A DNA stretch of 64,000 nucleotides. Source: UBA7239 sp035430165 (lineage in GTDB: Bacteria; Pseudomonadota; Gammaproteobacteria; Pseudomonadales; UBA7239). The translations under genes and the position numbers were made by a program. Below are positions 34,103-42,314 of this stretch, one piece after another (positions within the stretch are counted from its first letter, which is position 1; every line of letters begins with the position of its first letter). The stretch spans positions 15,827-79,826 of the forward strand of contig DAOMGE010000007.1 of assembly GCA_035430165.1 (NCBI GenBank). The letters run 5' to 3'. The notes below the pieces were generated by a model. The model saw only the letters and a list, made by a program, of their open reading frames with translations, ran no database searches and was not told the DNA's origin.

Positions 34103-35251
34103 ATGACAACAACAGCTCTGCACATTCCCGGCTACAGGATCGAGCGCATGCTGGCCAAGGGCGGTATGGCCGAGGTGTTCCTGGCCGAACAGTTGTCCCT
34201 GGGTCGCAAGGTGGCAATCAAGGTGGTCGACGCCAGCACCAGCGAGCCTGAATTCCCCGAGAGATTCCTGCACGAGGCACGTCTGGTCGCGGCGCTCAAC
34301 CACACCCACCTCATCACCATCTACGATTTCGGCCAGCTGGATAGCGGCAAACTGTTCCTGAGCATGGAGTACCTGCAGGGCGGCGACCTGGAAGAGCGCC
34401 TGGCGCGCGGCATCGATGAAAAGACCGCCATTCGTGTACTGCGCTCCCTCGCCAATGTGCTGGGATTTGTCCACAGCCAGGGCATCATCCATCGCGATAT
34501 CAAACCGGCCAATATTCTGTTCCGACAGGATGAAACCCTGGTATTGACGGATTTCGGCATCGCCAAGACTATCAACAATGACGCCAGCGTGACGCAGGCC
34601 GGCGTGATTGTCGGCAGTGCCGCCTATGGCAGCCCAGAACAGATGCAAGGCCTGGAGCTCGATATCCGCACCGACATCTACAGTCTGGGCGTCATGTTTC
34701 TGGAAATGCTGACCGGCAACAATCCGTTTCATGCCGCCTCTTTTGTTAACACTGCCATGAACCATATCCAGCTGGATATTCCACGCCTGCCGGTTACGCA
34801 GGCTCGCTTCCAGCCACTGCTCGACAAGATGCTGGCCAAGCAAGTCGACAGCCGGTTTGCTTCTGCCGAGGCATTGCTGGTAGCACTGGATAGCATTGCC
34901 CCGATCACCGGCACCCATCCTGTCGCCCGTATTACCCCTCCGGTGCAAACTGCAATGCGCGGCAGCCCGGCTGTCCCGACCGAAAAAACCTCAGCCATCA
35001 CACCTGCCAGTGCCGCACCCACACCAAAATCCATCCGTGCCGACGCCTTTGATGACGAGTTTCTTGAAGAAGCACGGAAGCTGCTGGCTAGCGAAGACCT
35101 GCTGGCCGCCAATACGCCACCAGTCGCGGGCAAGTCGCTGACATCCGGCAATCCAGTCATGCCGGTCACCAGCCATACCAGTCGCTACCGGGGTTATGAC
35201 GGCGGTGTACGCAATCGTCCGCTGCCCAGCAACCTGCTGGATGATGACTGA
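34103..35251 (+). CDS. Soluble Hanks-type serine/threonine protein kinase
   Basis: The 382-residue protein has a complete kinase domain in residues 11-270. It shows the Gly-rich loop around 19-25, catalytic K40 (VAIKVV), the alpha-C Glu (FLHEARLV), catalytic-loop HRDIKPAN (D132), DFGIAK (D150) and GSAAYGSPEQ. The activation loop includes several Thr/Ser. It lacks a membrane segment and PASTA repeats. The last ~110 residues are an Ala/Pro/Thr-rich linker ending in a charged tail (SNLLDDD). A sequence duplicate just upstream creates a six-codon mini-ORF (ATG 34086) whose TGA overlaps the kinase ATG. The carbamoyltransferase follows 74 bases downstream. Substrates are unknown. Confidence 0.92.
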   Translation: MTTTALHIPGYRIERMLAKGGMAEVFLAEQLSLGRKVAIKVVDASTSEPEFPERFLHEARLVAALNHTHLITIYDFGQLDSGKLFLSMEYLQGGDLEERLARGIDEKTAIRVLRSLANVLGFVHSQGIIHRDIKPANILFRQDETLVLTDFGIAKTINNDASVTQAGVIVGSAAYGSPEQMQGLELDIRTDIYSLGVMFLEMLTGNNPFHAASFVNTAMNHIQLDIPRLPVTQARFQPLLDKMLAKQVDSRFASAEALLVALDSIAPITGTHPVARITPPVQTAMRGSPAVPTEKTSAITPASAAPTPKSIRADAFDDEFLEEARKLLASEDLLAANTPPVAGKSLTSGNPVMPVTSHTSRYRGYDGGVRNRPLPSNLLDDD

Positions 35252-35325
35252 GCCACTCGACCGGGCGTATTGCCCGACCCTGACTTCGGCTAGAATCGCA
35301 GCTTTACAATAATCCGGTATCTGTT

Positions 35326-37188
35326 GTGCCCGTTTCCAAGCCGTCCCGCATCGCCATTCTCGGCATTTCCGCTTTTTATCACGACAGTGCAGCCGCACTG
35401 GTGGTGGACGGCAAGATCATCGCCGCTGCCCAGGAAGAACGTTTCACACGCAAGAAACACGACGAAGGTTTTCCGGCTGAAGCCATTCGCTATTGCCTGC
35501 AGGAAGCGAACCTGAAACTCGGTGATGTGACGCATATCGTTTTTTATGACAAGCCACTGATCAAGTTCGAACGCCTGATGGAAACCTATCTTGCCTACGC
35601 ACCGGCCGGTTTCCAGTCTTTCGTCAAAGCCGTACCGGTGTGGTTGAAAGAAAAACTGTACCTGAAGAAAACCCTGAAACGTGAATTGTCGAAACTCGGC
35701 GGCATGAAAGAAAGCGAGTTGCCAAACCTGATGTTCACCGAGCACCACCAGTCACACGCCGCGTCGGCATTTTTTCCCAGCCCGTTTGAAAAAGCCGCCG
35801 TGATGTGCCTTGATGGCGTCGGCGAATGGGCTACCAGTTCCGTGTGGCTCGGCGATGGCAACGCACTCACACCACAATGGGATATCAACTTTCCGCACTC
35901 ACTCGGCCTGCTGTATTCCGCGTTTACCTATTACACCGGCTTCAAGGTCAACTCCGGCGAATACAAACTGATGGGGCTCGCGCCTTACGGTGCGCCGAAA
36001 TACGTCGACCTGATTATGGATAACCTGGTCGACGTGAAAGAAGACGGCAGCTTCCGTCTCGACATGAGTTATTTCAATTACGCAACCGGCCTGACGATGA
36101 CGAATGAAAAATTCCATCGTCTTTTCAATGGCCCGCCGCGTGCACGCGAATCGGAAGTCACGCAAAAGGAAATGGATATTGCACGCTCGATTCAGGTTGT
36201 CACCGAAGAAATCGTGTTGAAACTGGCGCGCAGCGTGCAAAAGGAACTGGGTGTGGACAAACTCTGTCTGGCCGGCGGTGTTGCCCTGAACTGTGTGTCA
36301 AATGGTCGATTGTTGCGCGAAGGCCCGTTTTCGGAAATCTGGGTGCAACCTGCAGCAGGCGATGCCGGCGGCGCACTCGGCGCAGCACTCGCCATCTGGT
36401 ACCAGTATCTCGGCAATCCACGCGAGGTTTTGCCTGGCGATTCCATGCAAGGCAGTTATCTCGGCCCGCGTTATTCCGACGAAGAAATAAAAACCTATCT
36501 CGACAGCATCGGCGCAAAATACCAGCGCATGGATGATGCACAGCTGTTACCAGAACTTGCGCAAATCATGGCGAATGAAAATGTGGTCGGCTGGTTCGGC
36601 GGACGCATGGAATTCGGCCCGCGCGCACTCGGTGGCCGTTCGATTATCGGCGATCCGCGCAGCAGCAATATGCAATCGGTCATGAACCTGAAAATCAAGT
36701 ATCGCGAATCATTTCGCCCTTTTGCACCGGCGGTCAAGGCAGAAAAAGTCGGCGAATGGTTCCAGCACAAAGCCACAAGCCCGTACATGTTGATGGTGGC
36801 CCCGGTTGCTGAAGACAAGCGCATTCCGATGACACAGGATCAGGAACGCCTGTTCGGCATCGAAAAACTCAATGTGCCGCGTTCGCAAATTCCTGCTGTC
36901 ACCCATGTCGATTATTCCGCGCGCATCCAGACCGTGCATCCGGAAACCAATCCACGTTTCTACAATCTTCTTGATGAATTTGAAAAACTGACCGGCTGCC
37001 CGGTTTCCATCAACACGTCGTTCAACGTGCGCGGCGAACCCATTGTCAACACACCGGAAGATGCCTACCGCTGTTTCATGCGTTGCGAGATGGATTATCT
37101 GGTACTCGAAAATTACCTGCTCGCCAAGCCGGACCAACCGGTATGGGAGCGCAACGACAACTGGCAAAACGAATTCGAGCTCGACTGA
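35326..37188 (+). CDS. O-carbamoyltransferase, NodU/CmcH/SxtI family
   Basis: Enzymes of this family transfer carbamoyl from carbamoyl phosphate via carbamoyl-AMP to hydroxyl groups of sugars, antibiotics or toxins. The 620-residue protein has the N-terminal Kae1/YrdC-like domain with the metal-binding HHQSHAASAFF (H140, H141, H144) and D163 (CLDGVGEW). Its C-terminal domain shows EFGPRALGGRSIIGDPR, FRPFAPAV and INTSFNVRGEPIV. The start is GTG 35326. The stop overlaps the SxtJ-like start by one base (TGATG). TAGAAT at 35291-35296 and TACAAT at 35305-35310 are -10-like, but no convincing -35 is visible. The acceptor substrate is not evident from sequence. Confidence 0.93.
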   Translation: MPVSKPSRIAILGISAFYHDSAAALVVDGKIIAAAQEERFTRKKHDEGFPAEAIRYCLQEANLKLGDVTHIVFYDKPLIKFERLMETYLAYAPAGFQSFVKAVPVWLKEKLYLKKTLKRELSKLGGMKESELPNLMFTEHHQSHAASAFFPSPFEKAAVMCLDGVGEWATSSVWLGDGNALTPQWDINFPHSLGLLYSAFTYYTGFKVNSGEYKLMGLAPYGAPKYVDLIMDNLVDVKEDGSFRLDMSYFNYATGLTMTNEKFHRLFNGPPRARESEVTQKEMDIARSIQVVTEEIVLKLARSVQKELGVDKLCLAGGVALNCVSNGRLLREGPFSEIWVQPAAGDAGGALGAALAIWYQYLGNPREVLPGDSMQGSYLGPRYSDEEIKTYLDSIGAKYQRMDDAQLLPELAQIMANENVVGWFGGRMEFGPRALGGRSIIGDPRSSNMQSVMNLKIKYRESFRPFAPAVKAEKVGEWFQHKATSPYMLMVAPVAEDKRIPMTQDQERLFGIEKLNVPRSQIPAVTHVDYSARIQTVHPETNPRFYNLLDEFEKLTGCPVSINTSFNVRGEPIVNTPEDAYRCFMRCEMDYLVLENYLLAKPDQPVWERNDNWQNEFELD

Positions 37189-37625
37189 TGTCTACCGCTT
37201 CATCAAAACACGCACAACCCGACATGACAACCGCCGAACTGCGCAAGTTCGGGCTGGTCACTGGCGCCATTATCATCGGCTTCATCGGTTTTCTATTGCC
37301 GTGGATGAAAGGCGGCCTGGAGAAAGCGTTGCACTGGTTACAGTTTGCCGGCCCGATTGGCGGCGTGTTGATTGTGTGGGCACTCGCGCATCCGGCCACT
37401 CTCGTTTATTTTCACAAACCGTGGATGGCACTTGCTGAAAAACTTGGCTGGATCAACACGCGGATCATTCTGTTCGTAGTGTTCTATGCCATGTTTTTCC
37501 CGATCGGCCTTATCATGCGACTGGTCGGCAACGATCCCATGCATCGCCGTTTTGACGCCGCGCTGAGCAGCTACCGCACAACACGCGACAATCCCACCAA
37601 AGACCACATGGAGCATCCGTACTGA
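37188..37625 (+). CDS. SxtJ-like integral membrane protein
   Basis: This 145-residue protein has a short polar N-terminus, then hydrophobic spans at about residues 23-42, 47-67 and 88-112, with the segment FHKPWMALAEKLGWINTRIIL between spans. This pattern matches the SxtJ family, named from the saxitoxin gene cluster, where it also sits beside a carbamoyltransferase. The start at 37188 overlaps the carbamoyltransferase stop, and its own stop overlaps the next start (TGATG in both cases). Biochemical function is unknown; the tight coupling implies work with the carbamoyltransferase at the membrane. Confidence 0.82.
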   Translation: MSTASSKHAQPDMTTAELRKFGLVTGAIIIGFIGFLLPWMKGGLEKALHWLQFAGPIGGVLIVWALAHPATLVYFHKPWMALAEKLGWINTRIILFVVFYAMFFPIGLIMRLVGNDPMHRRFDAALSSYRTTRDNPTKDHMEHPY

Positions 37626-37777
37626 TGTTTGATTTACTGAAAGATTTTGCCGGCTTCATGGGCAAGCGCAAGAAATACTGGCTCGCACCGATTGTTATTG
37701 TCCTGGTATTACTGGGTGTGCTGATTGTTTTTGCGCAGGGTTCCGCTGTAGCGCCGTTTATTTACACGTTGTTCTGA
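37625..37777 (+). CDS. DUF5989-type miniprotein (SxtK-like)
   Basis: A 50-residue protein: a basic amphipathic N-terminus (MFDLLKDFAGFMGKRKKYW), one membrane span (about residues 19-37) and a short tail ending APFIYTLF. This is the pattern of DUF5989/SxtK miniproteins that follow SxtJ and a carbamoyltransferase in many genomes. The ATG overlaps the SxtJ-like stop by one base. The operon ends at a strong terminator 19 bases after its stop. It is short enough to be missed by many gene finders. Confidence 0.8.
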   Translation: MFDLLKDFAGFMGKRKKYWLAPIVIVLVLLGVLIVFAQGSAVAPFIYTLF

Positions 37778-37795
37778 GTAGTAAATAGTATCCAT

Positions 37796-37823
37796 AAAAA
37801 ACCCGCATCGCTGCGGGTTTTTT
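37796..37823. terminator. Bidirectional intrinsic terminator
   Basis: A perfect 12-bp stem, AAAAAACCCGCA (37796-37807) and TGCGGGTTTTTT (37812-37823), surrounds a TCGC loop. It gives a T-run on either strand and serves both the DUF5989 gene (+) and the convergent SDR gene (-), whose stop is at 37847. Confidence 0.95.
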
Positions 37824-37846
37824 CGTTGTGCCGGATGAAACAAAAC

Positions 37847-38755
37847 TCACTGCGGCGGAACGGAAAAGCCACCCCATACCGGAACATGGTTCGCGTCAAA
37901 GTAAGCAGACAGCGAACTGTGCAAACCTTCCTGCGTCCACTTGCCGCCGGCTGGATTGTCGTAGTGGGTATCGATAGTCGGACGTTGCACGATCGTGACA
38001 CGCGGACCCCAGACGATGAACACTTCGCCAGAAATATGGCCTGCATTCGGTGAAGCGAGATACGAAACCAGCGGCGCAACGTTGGCTGGATCAAATACAT
38101 CGAAGCCTTCTTGCGGTTTGGCAAACATGGCCGCCGTCTGGCCCTGATCCGTCATCGCTGTGCGCGCACGCGGCATGATGACGTTGCAGGTGATGCCGTA
38201 TTTGATCATCAATTGCGCAGCGCCCATCGTCATCGCCGTGATGCCCGCTTTGGCAGCCGCGTAGTTTGGCTGGCCTGCTGAACCGAACAGCATCGCTTCA
38301 GAAGAGGTGCTGATCAGACGGCCATAATGTGATCCCGTCGCTTTTGCTTTTTCACGCCAATAGGCCGTCGCGTTGCGCATGTTGACGAAGTGACCGCGCA
38401 AATGCACACGCACCACAGAATCAAATTCGTCATCGGTCATCCCAAAAATAGTTTTGTCACGGCAGAAACCTGCGTTGTTGACCATGATGTTCAGGTCGCC
38501 AAATGTTTCCAGCGTGGTTTTCAGCAGGTTGGCTGCATCGTTACTGTCTGCACAATCGCCAAACACGGCAATCGCTTCACCGCCAAAACCCTTGATGATC
38601 TCGACCGCTTCCATCGCAGCTTCCTGCGCCGCAGGAATGCCGATATCGTTGATAACAACACGCGCACCGTTGCGCGCCAATTCGATGGCTTCTTCACGAC
38701 CCAGGCCACGGCCTGCGCCGGTGACAATTGCTACCTTACCGTCTAACACTGACAT
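37847..38755 (-). CDS. Short-chain dehydrogenase, MFE-2/hydroxyacyl-CoA dehydrogenase-like
   Basis: The 302-residue protein has the SDR cofactor motif TGAGRGLG, NNAG, and the catalytic Tyr/Lys in YAAAK preceded by STSSEAMLFG. It is longer than a typical FabG because of a C-terminal extension (from about residue 215), as in the dehydrogenase domain of peroxisomal multifunctional enzyme 2, which oxidises 3-hydroxyacyl-CoA. The start at ATG 38755 has a strong GGAGGAG seven bases upstream. The thiolase gene ends 25 bases upstream, so the two likely form an operon for the last two steps of a beta-oxidation cycle. Substrate is unknown. Confidence 0.85.
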   Translation of the reverse strand: MSVLDGKVAIVTGAGRGLGREEAIELARNGARVVINDIGIPAAQEAAMEAVEIIKGFGGEAIAVFGDCADSNDAANLLKTTLETFGDLNIMVNNAGFCRDKTIFGMTDDEFDSVVRVHLRGHFVNMRNATAYWREKAKATGSHYGRLISTSSEAMLFGSAGQPNYAAAKAGITAMTMGAAQLMIKYGITCNVIMPRARTAMTDQGQTAAMFAKPQEGFDVFDPANVAPLVSYLASPNAGHISGEVFIVWGPRVTIVQRPTIDTHYDNPAGGKWTQEGLHSSLSAYFDANHVPVWGGFSVPPQ

Positions 38756-38780
38756 GATTTTCTCCTCCGGATTCGTTTTA

Positions 38781-39962
38781 TCAAATACGTTCGATGATAG
38801 TGCCGGTACCGATCGATGCACCGCAGCACATGGTGATCAGCGCAGTCGTTTTGTCTGAACGCTCCAGTTCATGCAACGCAGTGCAGATCAGGCGCGCACC
38901 GGTAGAACCGACGGGATGACCCAGGGCAATTGCACCACCGTTCACGTTAACCTTGCTCATGTCGGCGTTGAACACGCGCTGCCAGCTCAACACAACAGCA
39001 GCGAATGCTTCGTTGATTTCCACGAGGTCAATGTCATTCATGTTCATGCCGGATTTCTTGAACAGCAATTCGGTGGCGTTGACCGGGCCGTCCAGCAAGT
39101 AGTAAGGATCGGTACCGGCAACGACGCCCGTGATGATGCGGGCGCGTGGCTTCAGACCGCGACGCAAGGCTTCTTCCTTGCTCATCCACAACACAGCGGC
39201 AGAGCCGTCAGAGATCTGTGACGAGTTGCCCGCAGTGTGGATGCCACCTTCTGCAACGGTTTTCAGGTTGGCGAGGCCTTCCATCGTCGTTTCGCGCAGA
39301 CCCTGATCGCGGGTAACGAGTTTGGTCTGGCCATTCGGTTTGCCGTCTTCACCAAAGGCCGGCGCTTCCACTTTCAGCACTTCGCGGTCGAAACGACCTT
39401 CAGCCCAGGCTTGCTGTGCTTTTTTCTGCGAGATGAAGCCGAGCTCGTCGGCGTCCTGACGGGTAATGCCGCGCAGCTTGGCGATACGCTCGGCCGAAGC
39501 GAACTGGTCAGGCGTTGAATCCCAGGGCCAGTTCGGGCTCTGGAAGAAACCGGGGCCGTTGTAGACGTTGGCACCCATAGGCACACGGCTCATGGCTTCA
39601 ATACCGCACGCGATGCCGATGTTGATCTGTCCTGCCTGGATAAGGGCAGACACGAGGTGGTTGGATGCCTGTGCAGAACCGCACTGGGTATCCACGGAAC
39701 AGGCACCGGCAGTCCAGTCATTGCCCATTTGCAGCCAGGCGTTGCGGGTCACGTTACCGGCCTGTTCACCCGCCTGGGTCACGCAGCCGCCGTACAGTTG
39801 TTCGACATCTGCCGGAGCCACACCCGCCTTGTCCAGCACGCCCTTGATGGACAGTGCCAACATTTCAGTAGCATGGAAACCGTGCAGGTCGCCAACGATA
39901 GCGCGACCACGCGCAATCGGCGTACGCACCGCTTCAACAATGACTGCTTCTCTCATGGTCAT
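38781..39962 (-). CDS. Acetyl-CoA acetyltransferase (thiolase)
   Basis: The 393-residue protein is a full thiolase. It carries the acyl-binding C94 (DTQCGSAQAS), NEAFAAVV, the His of GGAIALGHPVG, and the second catalytic Cys in CCGASIGTG. It therefore has everything needed for thiolytic cleavage or condensation of acyl-CoA. The ATG at 39962 has GAGGAG seven bases upstream; the frame continues 13 codons further without support. It is transcribed with the SDR downstream and divergently from the MaoC gene. Context suggests degradation rather than PHB synthesis. Confidence 0.93.
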   Translation of the reverse strand: MTMREAVIVEAVRTPIARGRAIVGDLHGFHATEMLALSIKGVLDKAGVAPADVEQLYGGCVTQAGEQAGNVTRNAWLQMGNDWTAGACSVDTQCGSAQASNHLVSALIQAGQINIGIACGIEAMSRVPMGANVYNGPGFFQSPNWPWDSTPDQFASAERIAKLRGITRQDADELGFISQKKAQQAWAEGRFDREVLKVEAPAFGEDGKPNGQTKLVTRDQGLRETTMEGLANLKTVAEGGIHTAGNSSQISDGSAAVLWMSKEEALRRGLKPRARIITGVVAGTDPYYLLDGPVNATELLFKKSGMNMNDIDLVEINEAFAAVVLSWQRVFNADMSKVNVNGGAIALGHPVGSTGARLICTALHELERSDKTTALITMCCGASIGTGTIIERI

Positions 39963-40050
39963 GGAACAACTCCTCAAGGTAGGTGAAAGGAAAACCGGCA
40001 AAACTGGCGCTAGAGCTTACGAGCTAAACCACCATAAACAATGGCAAAAA

Positions 40051-40069
40051 ACGCCAAAATTACTGGCGT
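40051..40069. promoter_or_regulatory. Inverted repeat in the thiolase-MaoC divergent gap
   Basis: ACGCCA-N7-TGGCGT is a perfect 6-bp inverted repeat midway in the 233-base divergent intergenic region. It could be an operator controlling both the thiolase-SDR and MaoC genes. TTACTG and TATACA lie next to it, but with poor spacing for a promoter. Confidence 0.35.
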
Positions 40070-40195
40070 CTGGATCTGTCTATACAAGGCAGAAACGGGT
40101 GGCTAACATAGCCGTCCTTTAACGGGCGCCTATTGTAGGTGCTGCAACCCTTCCCTTCCAGCTCAGGCCTATCGACCTAAGGAGAATACCTAGCC

Positions 40196-40672
40196 ATGTC
40201 AGACAAAAAGCAGTTCAAGTACGACGACATCGATGCCCTGCAAAGCCTCGTCAGCACCGACTTTGGCCCCTGGTCCAACGAAGTGGAAGTGACCCAGGCC
40301 ATGGTCAACCAGTTCGCCGAGCTGACCGGCGACGATTACTGGCTGCACACTGACCCTGAACGCTGCAAGAAGGAAAGCCCTTTCGGTACCACCATCGTCC
40401 ATGGCTTCCTGACGCTGGTATTGCTGCCAAAAATGCAGACCCCGATGACCTGGGAAGTGACCGGCTTCAACCACATGATGAACTATGGCTCCAACAAGTT
40501 GCGCTTCACGGGTGCCGTACCCGTCGGCAGCAAGGTGCATTCGCGTTCACGCGTGGCCTCGGTTGAGAAAACCCCGAAAGGCCAGACCTGTGTGACCATG
40601 GAGAACCATATCCACGTCGTCGGCCAGGATCGTCCTGCTGTCATTTACGAATTGATGTTTATGTACATGTAA
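40196..40672 (+). CDS. MaoC-like (R)-specific enoyl-CoA hydratase/dehydratase
   Basis: The 158-residue hot-dog-fold protein has the MaoC/hydratase-2 motif: TGDDYWLH, with D46 and H51 in the D-x4-H arrangement, followed by FGTTIVHGFLTLVLLP. It should hydrate trans-2-enoyl-CoA to (R)-3-hydroxyacyl-CoA, the substrate type used by MFE-2-like SDRs. It stands divergent from the thiolase-SDR pair, which fits one shared pathway. An AAGGAG about ten bases upstream supports the ATG at 40196. Confidence 0.88.
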   Translation: MSDKKQFKYDDIDALQSLVSTDFGPWSNEVEVTQAMVNQFAELTGDDYWLHTDPERCKKESPFGTTIVHGFLTLVLLPKMQTPMTWEVTGFNHMMNYGSNKLRFTGAVPVGSKVHSRSRVASVEKTPKGQTCVTMENHIHVVGQDRPAVIYELMFMYM

Positions 40673-40752
40673 GCGGCAATCAAAATAACGCCCTGCCAAT
40701 CCACGTCGCGAGCCGTCATACTGTCGACTGCCCTCGGCGTGGAATCCGCACC

Positions 40753-40962
40753 ATGAATTATTTGCTTCCCCTATCGATCATTGCCCTCGGCGCACTTTTA
40801 CTGCTTGGCAATCTCAATATTCTTTCTATCCACGAGATATGGCTGCTGCTGAAAACCTGGTGGCCGGTCATCATCATCCTGTGGGGATTGCACATGCTCG
40901 CCGGCGACATGGATCGCAGCAAAAATCGCAAACCCTCTGATAACGATTCCACCGGTTCCTGA
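40753..40962 (+). CDS. Small two-span membrane protein, LiaI/LiaF-TM (DUF5668)-like
   Basis: The 69-residue product has two hydrophobic segments (about residues 4-22 and 30-48) separated by NLNILSIHEIW, and a polar Ser/Asp/Asn-rich tail. The LLKTWWPVIIILWGLHML segment resembles the LiaF-type transmembrane module (DUF5668). Function is unknown. It lies 9 bases before the next membrane protein gene on the same strand, and the two may be co-transcribed. Confidence 0.65.
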   Translation: MNYLLPLSIIALGALLLLGNLNILSIHEIWLLLKTWWPVIIILWGLHMLAGDMDRSKNRKPSDNDSTGS

Positions 40963-40971
40963 AACGACGGC

Positions 40972-42300
40972 ATGCAGGCCCGTAATCGCCAGCGCATCAT
41001 TTCACCAGGCCTGTGGCTTTGGCCCTGCCTGGCATTGCCAGTTTTACTGCATTTTTGCCTGCTGTTTCTCTACGCCGTCAACGCACCGCGACTGGATGAT
41101 TTTTCCGAGATCCTGACATTCCTGCCTGACTGGCATGCGGCATCCGGCGCACAAGAAAAATGTTCTGTCTTGTTTCGCGACTACCAGAACCATCGCTACG
41201 TGTTCTATCACGCATTGCTGGTTATTTTCGACCACATCAACTTCCGCAACGCCACAATCATTGGCAACCTGCCATTAGTGATGTTGTGCGGCATGTTACT
41301 GACCGTCACAAAAAACCATCCCCAAAAAACAATCCTCTGGATTATCACACCGCTGCTGGTTTTCAATTTGCAAAGCTGGCGCGCCATGTTCTGGGGACCA
41401 CTCGGCACCTCCAACCTGCTGTATCCCTGCATTGCACTACTCACCTGTCGGCTCGCTGTGATCGGCACACGCGGCGTGTTTCTTGCTGCAGTGATGACTG
41501 CATTCCTCGCGCTGGCACATGGCAGCGGCCCGATCCTGCTGCCGGTTATCGCCGGCTATCTCTGGACACAACGCCAGAACGAACGTTACGCCAAACCGGT
41601 TTTTTGGGGCTGGATAATTTTCAGTCTCGCCACACTCATGCTGTACTTCGTCATATTCCCGCTGCATAGCGATGCTGGTTACAGCAGCCACAGCAGCCGT
41701 GAATTGCTGGAAAATTTTTTCCTGAAAGCCGGTGATGTAGCGAGCGGTTTTTTTGCATTGCTAGGCAGCCATATGCTTTACAACGATGCCTCACAGCCCT
41801 GGAAACACCAGCTGGCCATTGCACTGGGCGTCATTGAATTTTTCTGGCTTGCCCGGCTGGTGATGCAAGGCGCATTAAACAAATATCCTGCACTGCTGAT
41901 GTGGCTGGCTTTCCTGCTGTTAACCGCAGCAAGCATTGCCAGCGGCCGTGTTGCTTACGCCGGCATTGACCAGGCCATGCAGGGTCATTACAAATTACTG
42001 AACAGCATCATGCTGTGGTTCGTCATCGTTGCAACGCTGGAATTTATCGCCAGAAAATACCCGGGGGGAATTACTGCCGCCCGCATGGCGGCGATAGCGC
42101 TGCCATTGGCACTGTATCTGTGCGGATGGCTGCTGTTCCTGACGCCGATGCAGGCATTCCAACGCTCGCTGATAGATGATGTCTGGCACTGGCAGGAAAC
42201 CGGCAAGCTGGAAAATACGGAAACGCGGCTATACGTGAAACAGCCCAACCTGAAATTAAAAACCGCCGTTGATGGCGGTTTTTATATTCCTGGAAACTGA
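40972..42300 (+). CDS. Polytopic membrane protein of unknown function, possibly GT-C glycosyltransferase-like
   Basis: I do not recognise a named family. The 442-residue protein has about ten hydrophobic spans. After the first span comes an extracytoplasmic-looking loop with an acidic pair (NAPRLDDFSEIL) and an RDYQNHRYVFYH stretch, the sort of layout seen in GT-C polyprenol-linked glycosyltransferases. That reading is weak. The last codons overlap a strong terminator hairpin (42258-42283), so the end of the message is part of the terminator. It follows the 69-residue protein by nine bases and converges on the ferredoxin gene. Confidence 0.7.
   Translation: MQARNRQRIISPGLWLWPCLALPVLLHFCLLFLYAVNAPRLDDFSEILTFLPDWHAASGAQEKCSVLFRDYQNHRYVFYHALLVIFDHINFRNATIIGNLPLVMLCGMLLTVTKNHPQKTILWIITPLLVFNLQSWRAMFWGPLGTSNLLYPCIALLTCRLAVIGTRGVFLAAVMTAFLALAHGSGPILLPVIAGYLWTQRQNERYAKPVFWGWIIFSLATLMLYFVIFPLHSDAGYSSHSSRELLENFFLKAGDVASGFFALLGSHMLYNDASQPWKHQLAIALGVIEFFWLARLVMQGALNKYPALLMWLAFLLLTAASIASGRVAYAGIDQAMQGHYKLLNSIMLWFVIVATLEFIARKYPGGITAARMAAIALPLALYLCGWLLFLTPMQAFQRSLIDDVWHWQETGKLENTETRLYVKQPNLKLKTAVDGGFYIPGN
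42258..42283. terminator. Terminator hairpin embedded in the end of a coding sequence
   Basis: A perfect 10-bp stem, AAAAACCGCC (42258-42267) and GGCGGTTTTT (42274-42283), has a GTTGAT loop and T-runs on both strands. It lies inside the last 15 codons of the preceding membrane protein gene and 32 bases past the stop of the convergent ferredoxin gene. It probably ends transcription from both sides. Confidence 0.8.
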
Positions 42301-42314
42301 GGAAATTCTGCAAA

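Noticed and set aside
35262..35276. Hairpin CGGGC-N5-GCCCG after the kinase gene as a terminator
   Set aside because: The stem is only five pairs and no T-run follows.
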